DNA from: Antitrichia curtipendula
Taxonomy: Eukaryota > Streptophyta > Bryopsida > Hypnales > Leucodontaceae
DNA length: 64,000 bases
Assembly (NCBI GenBank): GCA_951230915.1
Contig: OX579637.1
Coordinates: forward strand, 28,768,001-28,832,000
Direction of reading: 5' to 3'
The notes beneath the pieces were generated by a model, which saw nothing but the letters and a program-made list of their open reading frames with translations, made no database searches and was not told the DNA's origin. Shown in pieces: positions 19,928-32,373 of the stretch (position 1 is the stretch's first letter; every line of letters begins with the position of its first letter). The position numbers were made by a program, and so were the translations under genes.

Positions 19928-22900
19928 GCTGTAGTAGGGAAGTTTTTGAGAGGAAGAATTGAGTTGTAGGTTGCATTGCTTTTCGTTCCATTTTTTTTTA
20001 TAGTTTTGTTAATTTTTTTGAAAGTTCAATTACAATGGGACTTCACTTTTAATTTTGGATGTACATATTGGGTGCAGATTTTGTTGGAGCGTTATTTTAG
20101 TACAAAAGAATTGACTGCAATTCAATCTTCTTCTAAATAACAAGTTGTAGGTGAGAGATTCGTGTCTCCAAACTAATGTAGATTTTTGTGGTTGTTGTGG
20201 TTTCTTTTTTTTCCAAATTTTTTGTTAAACAAGAATGTGTGGTTTGAAATCCAGTTTGTTGTGCTTTTTCTTAGGTACTAGATATGTATAGTACATTAGT
20301 TTAGTCCGTGTCCCAAACTCTAGTCAAATAAACAATATAGAAAATGAGTTTTGAAATTAGGATTTCCAATATAATTGTCAAGTTATCTTGTTGAGAAATG
20401 TATTTCTATCTTGTAGAGTCAATATTTTCCTTATCTTGAGCTTGAAGATAATCATCCTTGCCTCAAAGATAATTATCCTCAAGTCGAAGATAAACATTAC
20501 AGTCCTAAAATAATCCCACAAATAACTTCACAAAAACGTAAGAAAAAAAATCCCAAAAATATCGTTAACAAATGTCTAAAATCATAATAGAGCAGAAAAC
20601 AAAAAGCCGCATCTAAAAAATAAATAAAAAACCGGCTTGTACATAATAAGTCATTTTCAGGTCGAGGATAATTATCTTCGACCCAATTGAAAGATAACAA
20701 AGCAAGTAACAATATATAACCGACAGAAAGTACTCTCTAGTAGTCAAGGCAATAGGACCCTAAAACAACCAAAGTAGCAAAGCAATAAAAAAACGAAAAC
20801 GTTATCTTTGACCCAAAGACAACAAGCGTACAAAGTTGTAATCTAAATACATATGAAGTGAGCTCTCAAGATAAAAATATCAATGAGCTAGAAAAATATC
20901 TTCAAAGATAAACTCAAACAAATGAATGCGCCATGCTAAACGAATTTGTCACCCTAGGTAGAAGACAAGGGCTATAAAAGAAGATGTGAAAGTTCTTATC
21001 CTCGATTTGAGGATAAATTTGAGAAACCCAACTAGTCACAACATATGGATATTTAACTAATTATGGACAAATGCATAGTCCATAAATAAATCAGCCGACA
21101 ACCGGTAACCAAGAATCCAATGATCTGTGTGCAATAAACAATAAACGAAAAGGACCCCTACACGGAGAATAATTGAATACTGAGCTTGTAATTAAGTGTG
21201 ATATTAATATAACAACTAATTGTACAAGCTCTATAGAAGTTGGGTCAAAATGCTAGGGAATGTGTCGGCCTCCGTTCGATACTCCAAACCAACTAAAAAA
21301 TCGCAAGTGCCTATGTGAGTGAATTTCATGGTGGGATAAAACCCATCCACAAAGTTGGCCGAAAAGGAGTGTGTGGACTCTAATCTAAATGCCTCCAAGC
21401 AATGGATTTCCCAATTTTTTCTTTAGTGAATTTTCAATAGACTAAGCCTAAGTGAATAAAAGGACAGCCTCTCAACCCACTTCCAAATACTCTTTAACAC
21501 TTTCCATGTGTCTACTCAAGCATTCTAAGGATGTATGATAAGTTTCTATGTTGAAATTCCATCCAAAAATGCCTTTAGAGGCCTAAAATGACCCCAACTG
21601 GGCCCTAATTTACAATTTCAGCACATACCATGACATACATTCTTTTTAGACTCTTCACCTAAAGCAACTTACATATCCAAGTTCAACATACATTCAATTT
21701 CACAAGATGTTTTATAACCAAGTGCAATGAAAATTGCAAATTGTCCAATTACAAATAGGGAAGCATATACAAAACCTTCAATTGGCACCTCTTCCTAGAG
21801 GCAGCCAATCTTCTTCCAAAGAATTGATCACCATCTCCACCTCCTTGATTCAATTTGGTTTAGACTTATCTTTTTGGAAAGCTAACTTTACCATTTTCGT
21901 CCTCCCAAAGTTTCAGATCCATTGATTGTGACAATCTCTCGCAATTAGGGTTCAAAGTAGCAGCTTCAATTCCTTGCGGCAGCAGACCCTACGCCACCAA
22001 CTTGACCGCCACTGTCTCATCCAAGTTTCAATTCTACCAAGACCTAGCTCGTTTGGAAGCTAGCTTCAAGGCGCTCCTATCCTACAAAATTCACTTCCAT
22101 CCAAGTTGCCATGCTCTTGCAATAGCCCGCCAAAGTTGGCTGTTTCAAAATCCCGCAACAGCACACCACCTCTTACAAAATTGGCCACCATTTCTTTGTA
22201 CTAGCTTCAAATCAGACCAAACTCAATGAAAGTTTCACTTGAAGGTACAACTCTCCTCTAAAATTCAGCTCCATCCAACCTCCCACGCTCTTGCGGTTGC
22301 TCGTCAAAGTTGGCGCTCTCCAAATCCTACGGCAGCACCCCCTTTCTCCAACATCTTTCTCATCTGACCTAAACCATTTTCACTTTCCACCCATCTCCCC
22401 TCATGAAATGGTGAAACTAACTTGACAAATTGTCCTAAACTTTCTCTCTACTCATTCTATTTTTTAATTTTTTAATTGTTGCATTTTTCTTCACTTGACT
22501 CCCCCAAAACACAAGCACACACCAAAAACAACAAGAGAGTGGAGAGAGAGAGCTCTTAACCCTAATTTTGCCTATATCCAACACCCTAACAACTAATTTT
22601 CCTAATCACATTCATCCCTTTCTAATTTACTGTAAAAATCCTAATCTATTAGAAAATGCGCTAAATTAGTAAAAATTGAGCTACTTTGGTGTAGACTGCG
22701 CCAATTTAGTGCAAACCCTCCTAAATTATTGTATTTTTCTCAATCTGATTGTTTTTACCCTATTTTAGTGTTTCTAACACTATTCCAATATTCTAGTAGT
22801 GGTTTTAAGTTTATTAACTTGTTTTGTGTTTTTTCATATTTATTATTTTTTTTGGTTTTTGTTTTACTTTTAGCTTCATTTCCTACTTATAGTATTTTGG

Positions 22901-23600
22901 TTTTCATTTTCATTTTATATTTTTGTGCTTTCTATTTTTTGGTTTTCATTTTTATATTTTTTATACTTGATAATTTTTTTTGTTTTTTTTAATATCATTT
23001 TCCATTTATAGTTTTTTGTTTTTATTTTCTAAACATTTTTTCAATTTGCCTAATTTGGTTACTTTATCAAATCTTGCTTAAAGTCTTTTTAGTTTTAAAT
23101 TCTTATTTTTTCCTTAGATTTTTTCCATTACTTTCTCCTAATTGCATTTCTAGATTTTCATCCTAAATTCCTAAAGTTCCTGTTCCTATCTCACGGAAAA
23201 CTTCCTAAATTGTGATTATGGCTTAATCCAAAGTACTAACACTTCTGGACTTGGAATTTAACACATAACATTTATATTTTCTACAATCTAAAAAGTGAAC
23301 CAATATAGTGGTTCATAGCCTACAAAGCATACTAAACTATCAAAACTTGCAAGCATACTAAACAATCAAGATACGCCAAAGCATCCTAAACTATCAAAAC
23401 CGGCAAAGAGGTCCATCTATTGCAAAAAGTGCAACCCACTTTACATCTATCCTAAATCCTAACTACATCCGATACAGTGAATAAAATTAACAGTATCAGC
23501 TGACAGCCAATATCCTAGAGAATGACACGAAGCTGATGACGGCAACAAAGCTGAGGAAGATGTACAAGATCCACCAATCCCACTGGAGAAGAATATCGGC
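19928..23600. other. Intergenic; AAGATAA motif cluster and a diverged duplication
   Basis: No gene is recognised. At 20380-21020 the motif AAGATAA(T) and its complement TTATCTT recur about fifteen times in both orientations. At 21957-22340 a ~200-bp segment (GCCATGCTCTTGCAATAGC..CCAAAGTTGG) is duplicated with divergence (CCCACGCTCTTGCGGTTGC..TCAAAGTTGG). 22720-23050 is T-rich low complexity whose hydrophobic reading frame is not credible. Confidence 0.5.
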
Positions 23601-23629
23601 TGTCAGCCGATACTCCAAAGAAGTATCTA

Positions 23630-24135
23630 CCAGAATATCTCCTTCCAATTAGGCCGCCCATACTTAATGGACTGTGCCACTTTGTAGTGTAGTTGTCTGG
23701 GTCTGCTTGAGAGTTTCAAGTATTCCGAGACCGACTCATGCTCGTACATGGAGTATATGAACGAGATAATGTCCGTTGAAATGTTTTGAATAACTCTGCC
23801 TGCATTTGGAAAGGTGAGATCACCCATAAATGGAAGCGGCATGTAGCACGCCGGATCAGGTGTCTACCGTAGCGAAAGCGGCGAAACGTTGACCATAAGC
23901 ACTTAGGCCTTCAAACACATTTCCTTTGATGGCCCTTATTGAAAAGCGTGGAAAGCATCTTGTAGCTCCAAGAGAAATTCTGACTATCAACACAACATCC
24001 TCTGCCATATACAAATGAGAGCTTGTCGATGACATGTTGTGGAAGTAAGTGCGCAAGCAATGGCCGAAGTTCCTGCATTGGCATCTTCAACCAGATTCCG
24101 ACGTGGAAATTTTCAAACAATGTAGAAAACAATCC
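23630..24135 (-). pseudogene. Unrecognised coding fragment in two frames
   Basis: Two adjacent minus frames look protein-like. One (24132 to 23911) has FHVGIWLKMPMQELRPLLAH and VYGRGCCVD. The other (23842 to 23627) has GDLTFPNAGRVIQNISTDI and YKVAQSIKYGRPNWKEIFW. One or two frameshifts near 23860-23910 would join them. No family is recognised. It lies just left of the second repeat-borne gene copy and may be the disrupted host sequence. Confidence 0.35.
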
Positions 24136-25189
24136 TATGAGCCCCGACCGTCTGACAACGTTTCTATGTGGCTCTCACTTATCCACCTCAAATTTCAGGT
24201 TAACAAAACAGAGCAGTCTTGCGAAGCAGAAAACCACACATTTCTTGACCGAATGCAATTGTCCATTGTTGGACTCCTAAACAAAACATAAATGTGACGA
24301 TTGTCATAGCTCAAGAAAGCACAAATCCTACCATTAGGTATTAAACTAGCGTAAAACACCTAAGATGACTTGTGTATCGTTCCCACAGGATTTTAACTCA
24401 TAGTTTCCTCAATTTTCCGGAATTCACAATACAGGAAGTAACCAAAATCCAAGGCAGAAAGAATCCGGAACTACTAATTAGGAACTGTATTTCCCTATCC
24501 GTATCCTCTAAACCTTCTTTCCTTTCAACTCACATACTCTTCATCTATCAAATCCACCCGATATGGGTTTATAAACTAGTATCAGTGTCCAATACTATCC
24601 AATCCTTTAGTATCCGTTCTAACAGAGGCGGAACCGGAAAGAATATTGTTATTCTATGCCTTTCCCAAATTTGGATCCAGTAAACCAGGTAATCGATGCA
24701 ATAGTTTAACTTCTATATCAGAGGGTTCCGCTCTTGGGGTTAAAGAAGGGAACGTATACCCTACCCTTCAATAGATTAGAGTGACTGAAGTTTCACTTAG
24801 AGAAAACACAAAACACACATACAAACAAATCCCGAATGCGGATTCTTCCTCACAACTGATTTGGACATCACTCCCATCAGTAGGTCACTTAGGAAACCTC
24901 CACACTCCTCCCTTACTACAACAATGGACCTATCCAAACCAAACCCCAAGAGCTAGACCTGATACTTTGTTAATTAGAAGATCCAAACTATCTTCTTGTT
25001 CGTCTCTCTAGGATTCAGTAGGACCTCATCTGACTTCGGCTAGGGCTTGCTCTCCCACTTGAAGAACTTACCTAACCTATGAAAGGCTATTCCACTCAAA
25101 AGACACTCGAGAAACTTCAACAATCAGAATTTCCTCCCAATACACAAAGGTTTATCAACCGGATCCCAATGCTCTTGAAATTGGATCCA

Positions 25190-25575
25190 AATAGAATCCG
25201 GGGGTAACTTCTCCTCTCAAGTTTTCCACCACCGAGCCACCAGAACTAGCAATGGTAAAAGTACCGCCTAACCTCTTATACAAGACTAGGACTTTTCAGA
25301 CCAGTACTCATGGAGTTGAAATCCCAATTTTCTTTGCAAGATGAAATATGAAATCAAGAATATGAAACTGCCCGGAGTTGGAACTAACTTCCAACCCCTA
25401 AATACCAAACCAAGAGAAACCCTAAAGGTCCCCAGAAATTCCAAAATAGGACTAGAAAATGACACGCGTCATTTTCTATCTACTAATAGTTAGTTGACTT
25501 TCCTACCATCCTCTCCTTTCCGCAAAATGTGGATCTCAGATCCGAGATTCCCGGAAAAGAGAAAGTCTAGATTCT
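25190..25575 (-). repeat. 3' flank of repeat-borne gene, copy 2
   Basis: Aligns with 10021-10410 over its whole length. At about 25573 the homology jumps: the sequence to the right matches copy 1 only from about 12010 onward, so some 1.6 kb of the gene is deleted in this copy. Confidence 0.8.
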
Positions 25576-25599
25576 CCGGATAAAGGATGGGAATCAGGA

Positions 25600-25996
25600 A
25601 CTCTAAGAGTTGCTGATCCCGGGCAAAGACACAATCAGTTGCCGCGTATCGCTCCTTTGGATCGGCGGAGTTCCGGAACCTTTCCGTCGCGAACTTCTAC
25701 GTCCGTCCAGCCCATCCAAGCCCCCTGTTGACGGCGAAATACGTTCCGACCCAGAGCTCTTGTGTCCAAGCTCTTGGGCGGCCCCTCACTGTCAACTCAT
25801 ACTGATTGGAAACTCCGTAAAGGAGTTCCTCAATCATTCCCTCACTCTTCAGGTCCCACGGGCGGTGTAAGAATCCGATACAGCCCATGACTTCTAAATC
25901 CTCCTTCAACTCCCTATGGCGATCCGGATTGAAGGGAATAACCGGACTGACACTTTGGGCGGTCACCGTCAATTTCCGGACGGGAGTTTCCGTCAT
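25600..25996 (-). pseudogene. Uncharacterised repeat-borne gene, copy 2, internally deleted
   Basis: ATG 25996 opens a frame (MTETPVRKLTV) whose product aligns with the N-terminal 150 residues of 10511-12440. The shared features are E-D-L-x3-GC-x-GFL-x-RPW-x-LK, an LTVRGRP/LPARWT segment, then in the same frame after TAG 25694 AATDCVFARDQQLLEFLIPILYPE. The remainder is lost in the internal deletion ending near 25575. Because the promoter and start are kept, this could make a short protein. The start choice is supported by the TATA box at 26132-26139 about 135 bp upstream. Function unknown. Confidence 0.6.
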
Positions 25997-26131
25997 CCTG
26001 ACAGTCTTCCGGAGTTGCACCGACCTCACTTCCGCTTTCTATCTTGATCCTTATCTCACCACTCTTTCTCTCACTAAACGTACTCACGAAATGCCGCAGA
26101 GAAAAGAGACCGAATGAGGATGGCGGCGGGA

Positions 26132-26139
26132 TTTATATA
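26132..26139 (-). promoter_or_regulatory. TATA box of repeat-borne gene copy 2
   Basis: The minus strand reads CTATATAAATC, a textbook TATA box about 135 bp upstream of ATG 25996. Transcription should start near 26105. Confidence 0.55.
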
Positions 26140-26429
26140 GCGGCGGAAAACCCTAAGTTCCCGACCCGGTGGAGTTCCCGTAAGTTCTCTAGCCGGATCC
26201 CCTATGATTTCGGAACTTCCGGCTTTCCGGCTACTGGTTCCGAAACACTGTATTAACCTAATTATGGTTTTACCGTTCCTACAAAAGAGATCTTTTCTAA
26301 TTTAGATTTCTAGCGTCTAAACTTCTACACCTATGCAAAAATTTCAAAGTTCTTCTCCTATTTGCCTCTATTTTATGTATTAAGTTTAGTTTCCGGATGT
26401 TCCGTAACGTTACACCGAGTGTCCATCCA

Positions 26430-27358
26430 TGTCAACGGTAGGAGTGGAAGAAAATGATCAACACAAAGACATGAGAAAGTGTGGGGTGAAGTCCCAGACA
26501 AATGTGGTCAACCAAAGTACTGAATTACCAGGGGCATTGACAAGTGAAAATATCGGACTTGTAGGCATTCAAAATGTCCAAGCACCTTGAATAGAGGGAA
26601 GTCAAGATCCACGTCTATTAAAGTCCATGTGCCTAATGCTAGACCGCAACGCCAAAGACATGAAGCAACTCGTGCAAGATCCTCAATTACCACCACGTAG
26701 CGGTCCTCAATATACACTATATACAAGCAGTAACACAACTTTGAATGGTCCTGGAGACTCATGGTTTAAAGAACAACATTTGAGCAATTTGAAAGAATTG
26801 CGCATTGGTGCCAATCCAAATCCATCCGTTTCATCAGACAACAATGATGCGCAAACATTGCAGTCTATGTTTCGTCGATTTTCTGGCCATGCAAAGCATT
26901 CTCCGATCAAATCTTCAAACCCTACAGTGGAAGCTTTGTCCGCAGAGAAGACAAACATTCCAAGAGGTTTGGAAGCACGTCCACCCGCGGTGAAGGAGTC
27001 CAAAAAAGCTAAGAGGAAAAGAATAATGGAGCCTTTTGCAATCTCTCCATTGAAAAAACAAAATGTAGGTAGAACTCCCCTTGATGCAAGTCTGCCTCTA
27101 ACCAAGCGAAAGGTGAAACCAATCCACGACCTTAAGGGAGGTACTAGAAAGTCTCTACTAAAAGTCAAAAGGGATCATAAGTTAGGTAGACCAGTGAGAT
27201 CAAGCGCATCGAAACAAGTACAAGAAGAAAGAGGGAAGATTGTACAATCTTTATCAGATAGTATGCAAAATTCATCCAACGACGATGATTCCAGATGGGA
27301 TACAACAGGTCATAGTATCGGGGCTGAAGTAAAAGGAGATAATGATTACCAGCCTTAG
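26430..27358 (+). pseudogene. Basic nuclear-type protein of unknown function
   Basis: A frame open from about 26430 to TAG 27356 is broken only by TGA at 26588. The product, about 310 codons, is hydrophilic. It has an amphipathic stretch LLKSMCLMLDRNAKDMKQLV, clustered basic motifs KESKKAKRKRIMEPF and LTKRKVKPIHDLKGG that look like nuclear localisation signals, and an acidic Ser-rich end. The order basic linker, short helix, basic region loosely resembles the middle of 15442-17316, but I could not align them firmly. It starts next to the 5' boundary of the repeat-borne gene copy 2 (about 26405), so that element may have inserted into it. Confidence 0.4.
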
Positions 27359-27359
27359 T

Positions 27360-28690
27360 CCATAAAGATTGAGAAGATGTAAACTTAGGTGTTTAGTTTG
27401 TTCCCCTAAACACAACGACACTAGAATGCAAGCGGTGAGCGGTGAGTAGTGAGCAATGAGTAGTGAGGTCAAAATTGGCCTAAAATAGGCCTAAAATATT
27501 ATAATTTTGGTAAAGATTTGGAAAAAAAAAAATTGATTTTACTAAAAAAATAATTTTTGTAACCCAATATTGTGGTTTAGAAAAAAATTTCATTGATTTT
27601 CCAATCGCTAATGGGCGATGAAATTCCTTCACATGAATGAAAATGTTGAATTTTGTGAATGGCTCTATTCCAACTTTAGAATGGAACTGAGTACTTCATG
27701 TCGCCAAGTGGATGAACTCTTCTGGATGTACAGAGTTTTTGGATGAACGATGTTTTGGATATGTAGTAAGAATTTCATCCATTGTTGCAAAAATAACTCA
27801 ATGAACCACACGAATTCTATTGGGTACAAAAAGGGAGCCTTGGGTCAAATGAATCAAAGTGATATTACACTAAAAAATCTACCCTTTGTCGTAGAAGATT
27901 AATCACTGAACTACAAATTTTCAAAGAATGGATAAAACATTCTTCTGTACCAAAGAGCCTACTAGGCCCATTTTTTGGGAGGGGTATATATAGTTTTTTT
28001 GTGTATTTTTCTTTCTCAAGAATATAAAAATTAAGGTCCTATGTCCAAAGATACATTATTTATGCCCTAATAAAATATTATCAAAAAAAAGAAAATTTAA
28101 TGAACTACACAAGTTAACTGTGAAGGCCAAAAGGCCTCCTCGGTACCGAGGAGGCCTTTTGGCCTTCACAATTAACTTGTAGATTCAGATATAAATAATA
28201 AGAAGGGGCAATATCTTGCCAGGACTATTATGACCAAGAAAATAAAAACTTAGAGATTACTATGGCGGAGTAGGATCTATACTTCATCGAAGCTAAGACT
28301 TGGTACATGTATGTACTTGTCGTCTTCAGAGTTTGACAGAAGCTGGGAACGGTAGACATAATACAAGTGTCTACAGTTCATCCACGGTTTTCGTTTGCCC
28401 AATGCTCCAATGCTCCACTGCTCATTGTAACAAAATCTTCACATGTGCAAGACGGAAAGTCACATAGAACAATAATATATGTCTTCTGTTTGGGACACAT
28501 ACCTGAATCCATGGTTATGATTCTTCCATAACCATTTCCGCCAATTGCTCAATGTCCAATTTCTGTAGTACATGACACACATTCCAAGCTTTAATACAAT
28601 AATGGCTGAAATGGAAAAAAATGAGTAGTTTAGGCTTAGGGTTAAGAAGCGGAACAACAATAGCGGAACCAAGGTTAGAAATTAGGGTTC
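27360..28690. other. Intergenic AT-rich sequence with a palindromic element
   Basis: No gene recognised. It contains the near-perfect 72-bp palindrome at 28109-28180 listed separately. At 27425-27470 short GTGAGCGGTGAG-type repeats occur, similar to 39128-39175. Confidence 0.5.
28109..28180. mobile_element. 72-bp palindromic snap-back element
   Basis: ACAAGTTAACTGTGAAGGCC leads into AAAAGGCCTCCTC, the centre is GGTACC at 28142-28147, and the mirror image follows with only one or two mismatches. It can form a hairpin with arms of over 30 bp. It could be a minimal MITE or a hairpin RNA source; no target duplication was confirmed. Confidence 0.6.
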
Positions 28691-28696
28691 AAGGTT

Positions 28697-29734
28697 CTAT
28701 GGTTGTACCATGTCCATGCAGCCTCCCCACTGGCGATAACGGAAGTACCAGAAATCCAACCAATTGTCCAATTCACGCATTGCTTCTTCAGACGCTGCAG
28801 GCAATGAGAGCCACCAACCTTTGATGCTGAGGTAAAGTTCTTCCGCCTCTTCAGATGTCTTGCCGTCCTAGTATTGTCTGCAGAGGCGGACATGTTGTTC
28901 GCGAAACTCAGGTTTGATGAGCTTATTGGTGTGTCTATTTAGGGATGTCACCCATTGAAAGAGACATGATCTTTCTTTGTCCACCATCTTCATGGTTGGG
29001 TCGCCATTCCCGTAGATGACACTAACAGCGTTCCAATTTGCTTGGGCGTTGTCTGCCATGAAGCCCTTAAAGTTAGTACTCGGGATTCCGTGGCGTGCCA
29101 TCAATTTGTTCAACAACTGCCACATCAACTTTTGAGATTCGACATCCTTGCTTTGCATATCACAGACAGCGATGCTCATCACATGACAGTACTTGGAGTC
29201 ATAGACGTGGGCGGCCATTGTAGTCTAGCCCCTCACTCGTTTGACATGGTCAAACATGATCCAAGAGTTTTAGAGGTCTCCACCAGGTTGCATATGTTTG
29301 ATGAGGTCAATACCGCTACCCAGGCCTTCTTCCGACATCTTGAATAGGTACACCTTCTCTTTATCTTGCCCTGGAAAGACACTGTCTTGGATCTATGCGT
29401 AGAGACTCTTTAACTTTAGTTTGATGATATTGTCAAGTGGTCCCTCATTAGCAGTGGGTCTGAAGGAAGAGATAGCATTTCTGATATTCGGAGAATTAAG
29501 AATCCAAAAGCTCTCTATAACCCTGACCAAGGAGTCTCCACCAAGCATTTCGAGTGTGCCCTCTCGGTCAAGTGCAAAGATCTCATTTGACATGAACTCC
29601 TTACTAGGGCCTAGAGCAATGGCAAAGTTTATCGCAGTAGGGGTTTTGGTGACTTCATTACTTATAAGCTCAGTGACTCTCTCAACGGATTCGTGGCAAG
29701 TGCCCTTAGCAATAGGATGTCGGTGTGTACCCAT
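28697..29734 (-). pseudogene. DDE-type plant transposase (MULE-like), C-terminal half
   Basis: One minus frame continues through TAG-type stops at 29393, 29270 (TAA), 29225 and 28868 to TAG 28697. Key segments are LFKMSEEGLGSGIDL, FDHVKRVRG, HVYDSKYCHVMSIAVCDMQS, FMADNAQANWNAV and, at the end, WLDFWYFRYRQWGG. The Asp residues in HVYD and FMADNAQ fit a DDE-type nuclease core. Its first part (TP-x-A-x-N...LNSPNIRNAISSF) aligns with 63704-63950 (TPSATN...LSSPSIRNEVTSF), so this is the downstream half of the family whose upstream half lies at 62567-64000. The stop in RVRG-x-TTM most likely replaces Trp or Gln. A plus-strand frame here is a shadow. MULE assignment is tentative. Confidence 0.65.
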
Positions 29735-30466
29735 ATGGATGCAGGCCCTACCAATATCAGTTTTACTGACGACCTAATACATCCTAGATGGGCATAACTC
29801 AAGGCAAGATGGAAGAGACTTATAGAGCCGGCAAAATAGGGTCGAGTTTGGGGGAGGGATGTCTCCAAGAGGAAAGATGTGCAGCCAAAGGCCCTCCCAC
29901 TCTGTTTCGTTATGTGAGCCGTTGCGGTGCAACCTCGGTCAAGCCTAAGGCCTTATTCATTAAATTTGGACAAAATGCACATTTTGAGACTTTCAAATGT
30001 GGAGTGTGAAGCTCCATTGACACAATAGTTGTTGAACACAAAGATAATTGGAGCACCACCGACAACAAAAACTCCAAGCTCTTTGTCGCAAACATTGAAC
30101 CACTAAGGTCTTCTATATGAATACACTTGCAAGATGAGATATTCCTCATACAAAATGCCAAGAAGCAAGTGATGTATAGAAAAGCGAGCCAATTTTTAGT
30201 GAATAGACTCAATTAACGTAGCATATTGGACACACAGTGTGTATGTGGCGATGGCTCATAATGCCACTTAAAAGTGAATGAATCATTCACTTTTAAATTC
30301 GTAAAATATCTGTAGGTAGAGGGAAAGAGGCTTCTTATACATGAAGCACTCTACTACTTTTTTGATAAGGTGTTTTTGTAATGTATTTTACTTACCATTC
30401 TATTAATACAAAAAAGGGCTCAGAAGCTAATGGCTTCAAAAACATGAATGGTCCGCTTAAGCCTCG

Positions 30467-32373
30467 TTGTCGACTGTGCAAGTGTTCCTTGTTGCCTCCA
30501 ATGCTTTCAGAGTCTCCAGCCCTCGAATAATATCCTCATTCAAAGGAGTGTGCGCTAATTATGAAAGATTTGCAAACGGACAGGATCGCCAATATGACGC
30601 TCTAGTTTCTAAGAGGGAATTTATCGAGAAATTGGAGTACGAAATTGTACAACTCAAGGAAAAGAATTTCAAGGATGGGGGATGGGTTCTTCCAAAGACC
30701 GGCGGAGCCGTGCGTATAGAAGCGATTGAAGAAAACAACCAAAAGGAAGTAATATCCGAAACCGCCATGGATAATCCTCCTCCCACATTCCGAGACACGT
30801 CCATGCAAACGGAAGGCCACGAGTTTGAAGAGGTGAAGCATGAACTAGAGTCGGTAACTCAACAAAACGTCTATTTGGAGGCACAATATCAGAAAATGAT
30901 GCAAGTAATGGAGCTAGATAAATGCTTGCCAAAGAGCAGTTCCGACACTCATTGATTGACGTGGGTTCAAAAACTACAAGACAAACCGTCTGTAGTAACC
31001 CGAGCAATGAAGGGGCTTCTCAAATTAGCCATGAAGTCGAAGGAGCAATGCGATGCCATTTCCTCCAACCTCCTATCTATTAGAAGGATGTTTGAGGTAC
31101 ATCATAGGGGTTCAATTGACGTCACATACTGGGGGGACATGGATGCAATGTTTGAGCGATTGAATGACGCGCAAAAGATTGCGTCAAAGTCCGTCAATTG
31201 GACCTTGGAAGTAGAAGAAGGTTGGGCCCCTTACAACACGCATTCAGCGCACATCAAAGAGGCAGACAAGATAGTAGTGCATAGTGAAAGTTCAAATACG
31301 GAACTATTGGAGGGTAAATGCAGCCTTTGTCTAAATCATTTTGGTCCTGAGGGCGCCTTAATCATGGGCCAATGTCGCCACACTTACCATATCACGTGTA
31401 TGGTGGAATCATCCCTTGTTCGTTCGGTTTGTCCCGAGTGTTGATCTCCTTTGAGCCCTAGGTTTTACGAAATGATTGGGCACGAAGAGAGCATGCCCCC
31501 TAGCCACGAATACAATCGATGGACCCTTCCACTTGACCAAAAGCCATTTCTATTCCAAAATTACATTCATTGGGGACGACCTATGATTCGGAATGCGCAA
31601 AAACTCATGCATGATGTTTGTGAGAACTACAATGACGAATTGGATGACTTTGACAAGATGACGCGCAATAGAGAGGTGGAGTTGTGGGCTAGGGGTATTG
31701 AAGACTTGGAGGCTCGAGAATTGTTTTGTCGTAGCATGGGGGGACACTGGAGCATCTCACATCAGAAGTTCTTCCGATTTCCTGAAAAAGAAGTGCGGAA
31801 AGGAGAAGATGGTGCTGCACAGAAGTGCAACCATCCCAAGAGTTCAACGAGAAGTACGGAGCATACAATCACAGCTTAATAGGGAGGGCCCTATTCTTAT
31901 CAAAATTGGAAGAAGCTGCGCAAGTTTGTGCCGATTTTAATGTAGATGGGCTATCAAGCACAAAACATGCACTTGTGGAGGTGGCAAGTGCATTTGATAA
32001 GAGGATCACCAACATTATAACGACGTGGAGGACTTTTCTACATGGCACAGGGCAAGCGATCTCCTTGACCCCTCGAGATGATGACAAAGCGATAAATGCT
32101 ATGATAGAAAAGATTTATTCAGCTTTGAGAGCGTTAAAGGCAGAAAAAATAGATTTGTCTCCCACAAGGAAAAATAAACGGAAGATGGAAGACGTAGATG
32201 ACTACTTTCCAGAAACCAAATGACAATTCATTGCCGTGGACATGGAAGTCCGATCAGGAGGGGGCATAGCCTCTGGGTCGGGTGGTCCTCAAATTCGTAG
32301 AGCAAATCGAAGACTTAAGGAACAGGAGGGGTATTCTCATATTTCCGCAAACGGTAGCGATGATGCAAAATAG
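30467..32373 (+). pseudogene. RING-H2-family gene, second copy
   Basis: A frame from about 30467 continues past TGA 30953 and TGA 31442 to about 31850, shifts once, then runs past TGA 32221 to TAG 32371. It begins with a coiled coil (FIEKLEYEIVQLKEKNF; HELESVTQQNVYLEAQYQ). Near 31318-31440 it has an intact RING-H2 finger C-x2-C-x14-C-x-H-x2-H-x2-C-x10-C-x2-C, with the family signature FGPEG between the second and third ligands. Downstream are YNRWTLPLDQ and GGHWSISHQKFFRF, matching YNEENLPG and GGHWDPERLIFVR in 34942-35952. The N-terminal CK-x-Y-x-K domain of this family is absent. As an E3-ligase-type finger it would bind zinc and an E2 enzyme. The nonsense codons all fit CGA becoming TGA. 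Confidence 0.7.

Noticed and set aside
22729..22992. Highly hydrophobic frame that could be read as a membrane protein
   Set aside because: The DNA is T-rich low complexity, which encodes Phe/Leu/Ile runs in any frame.
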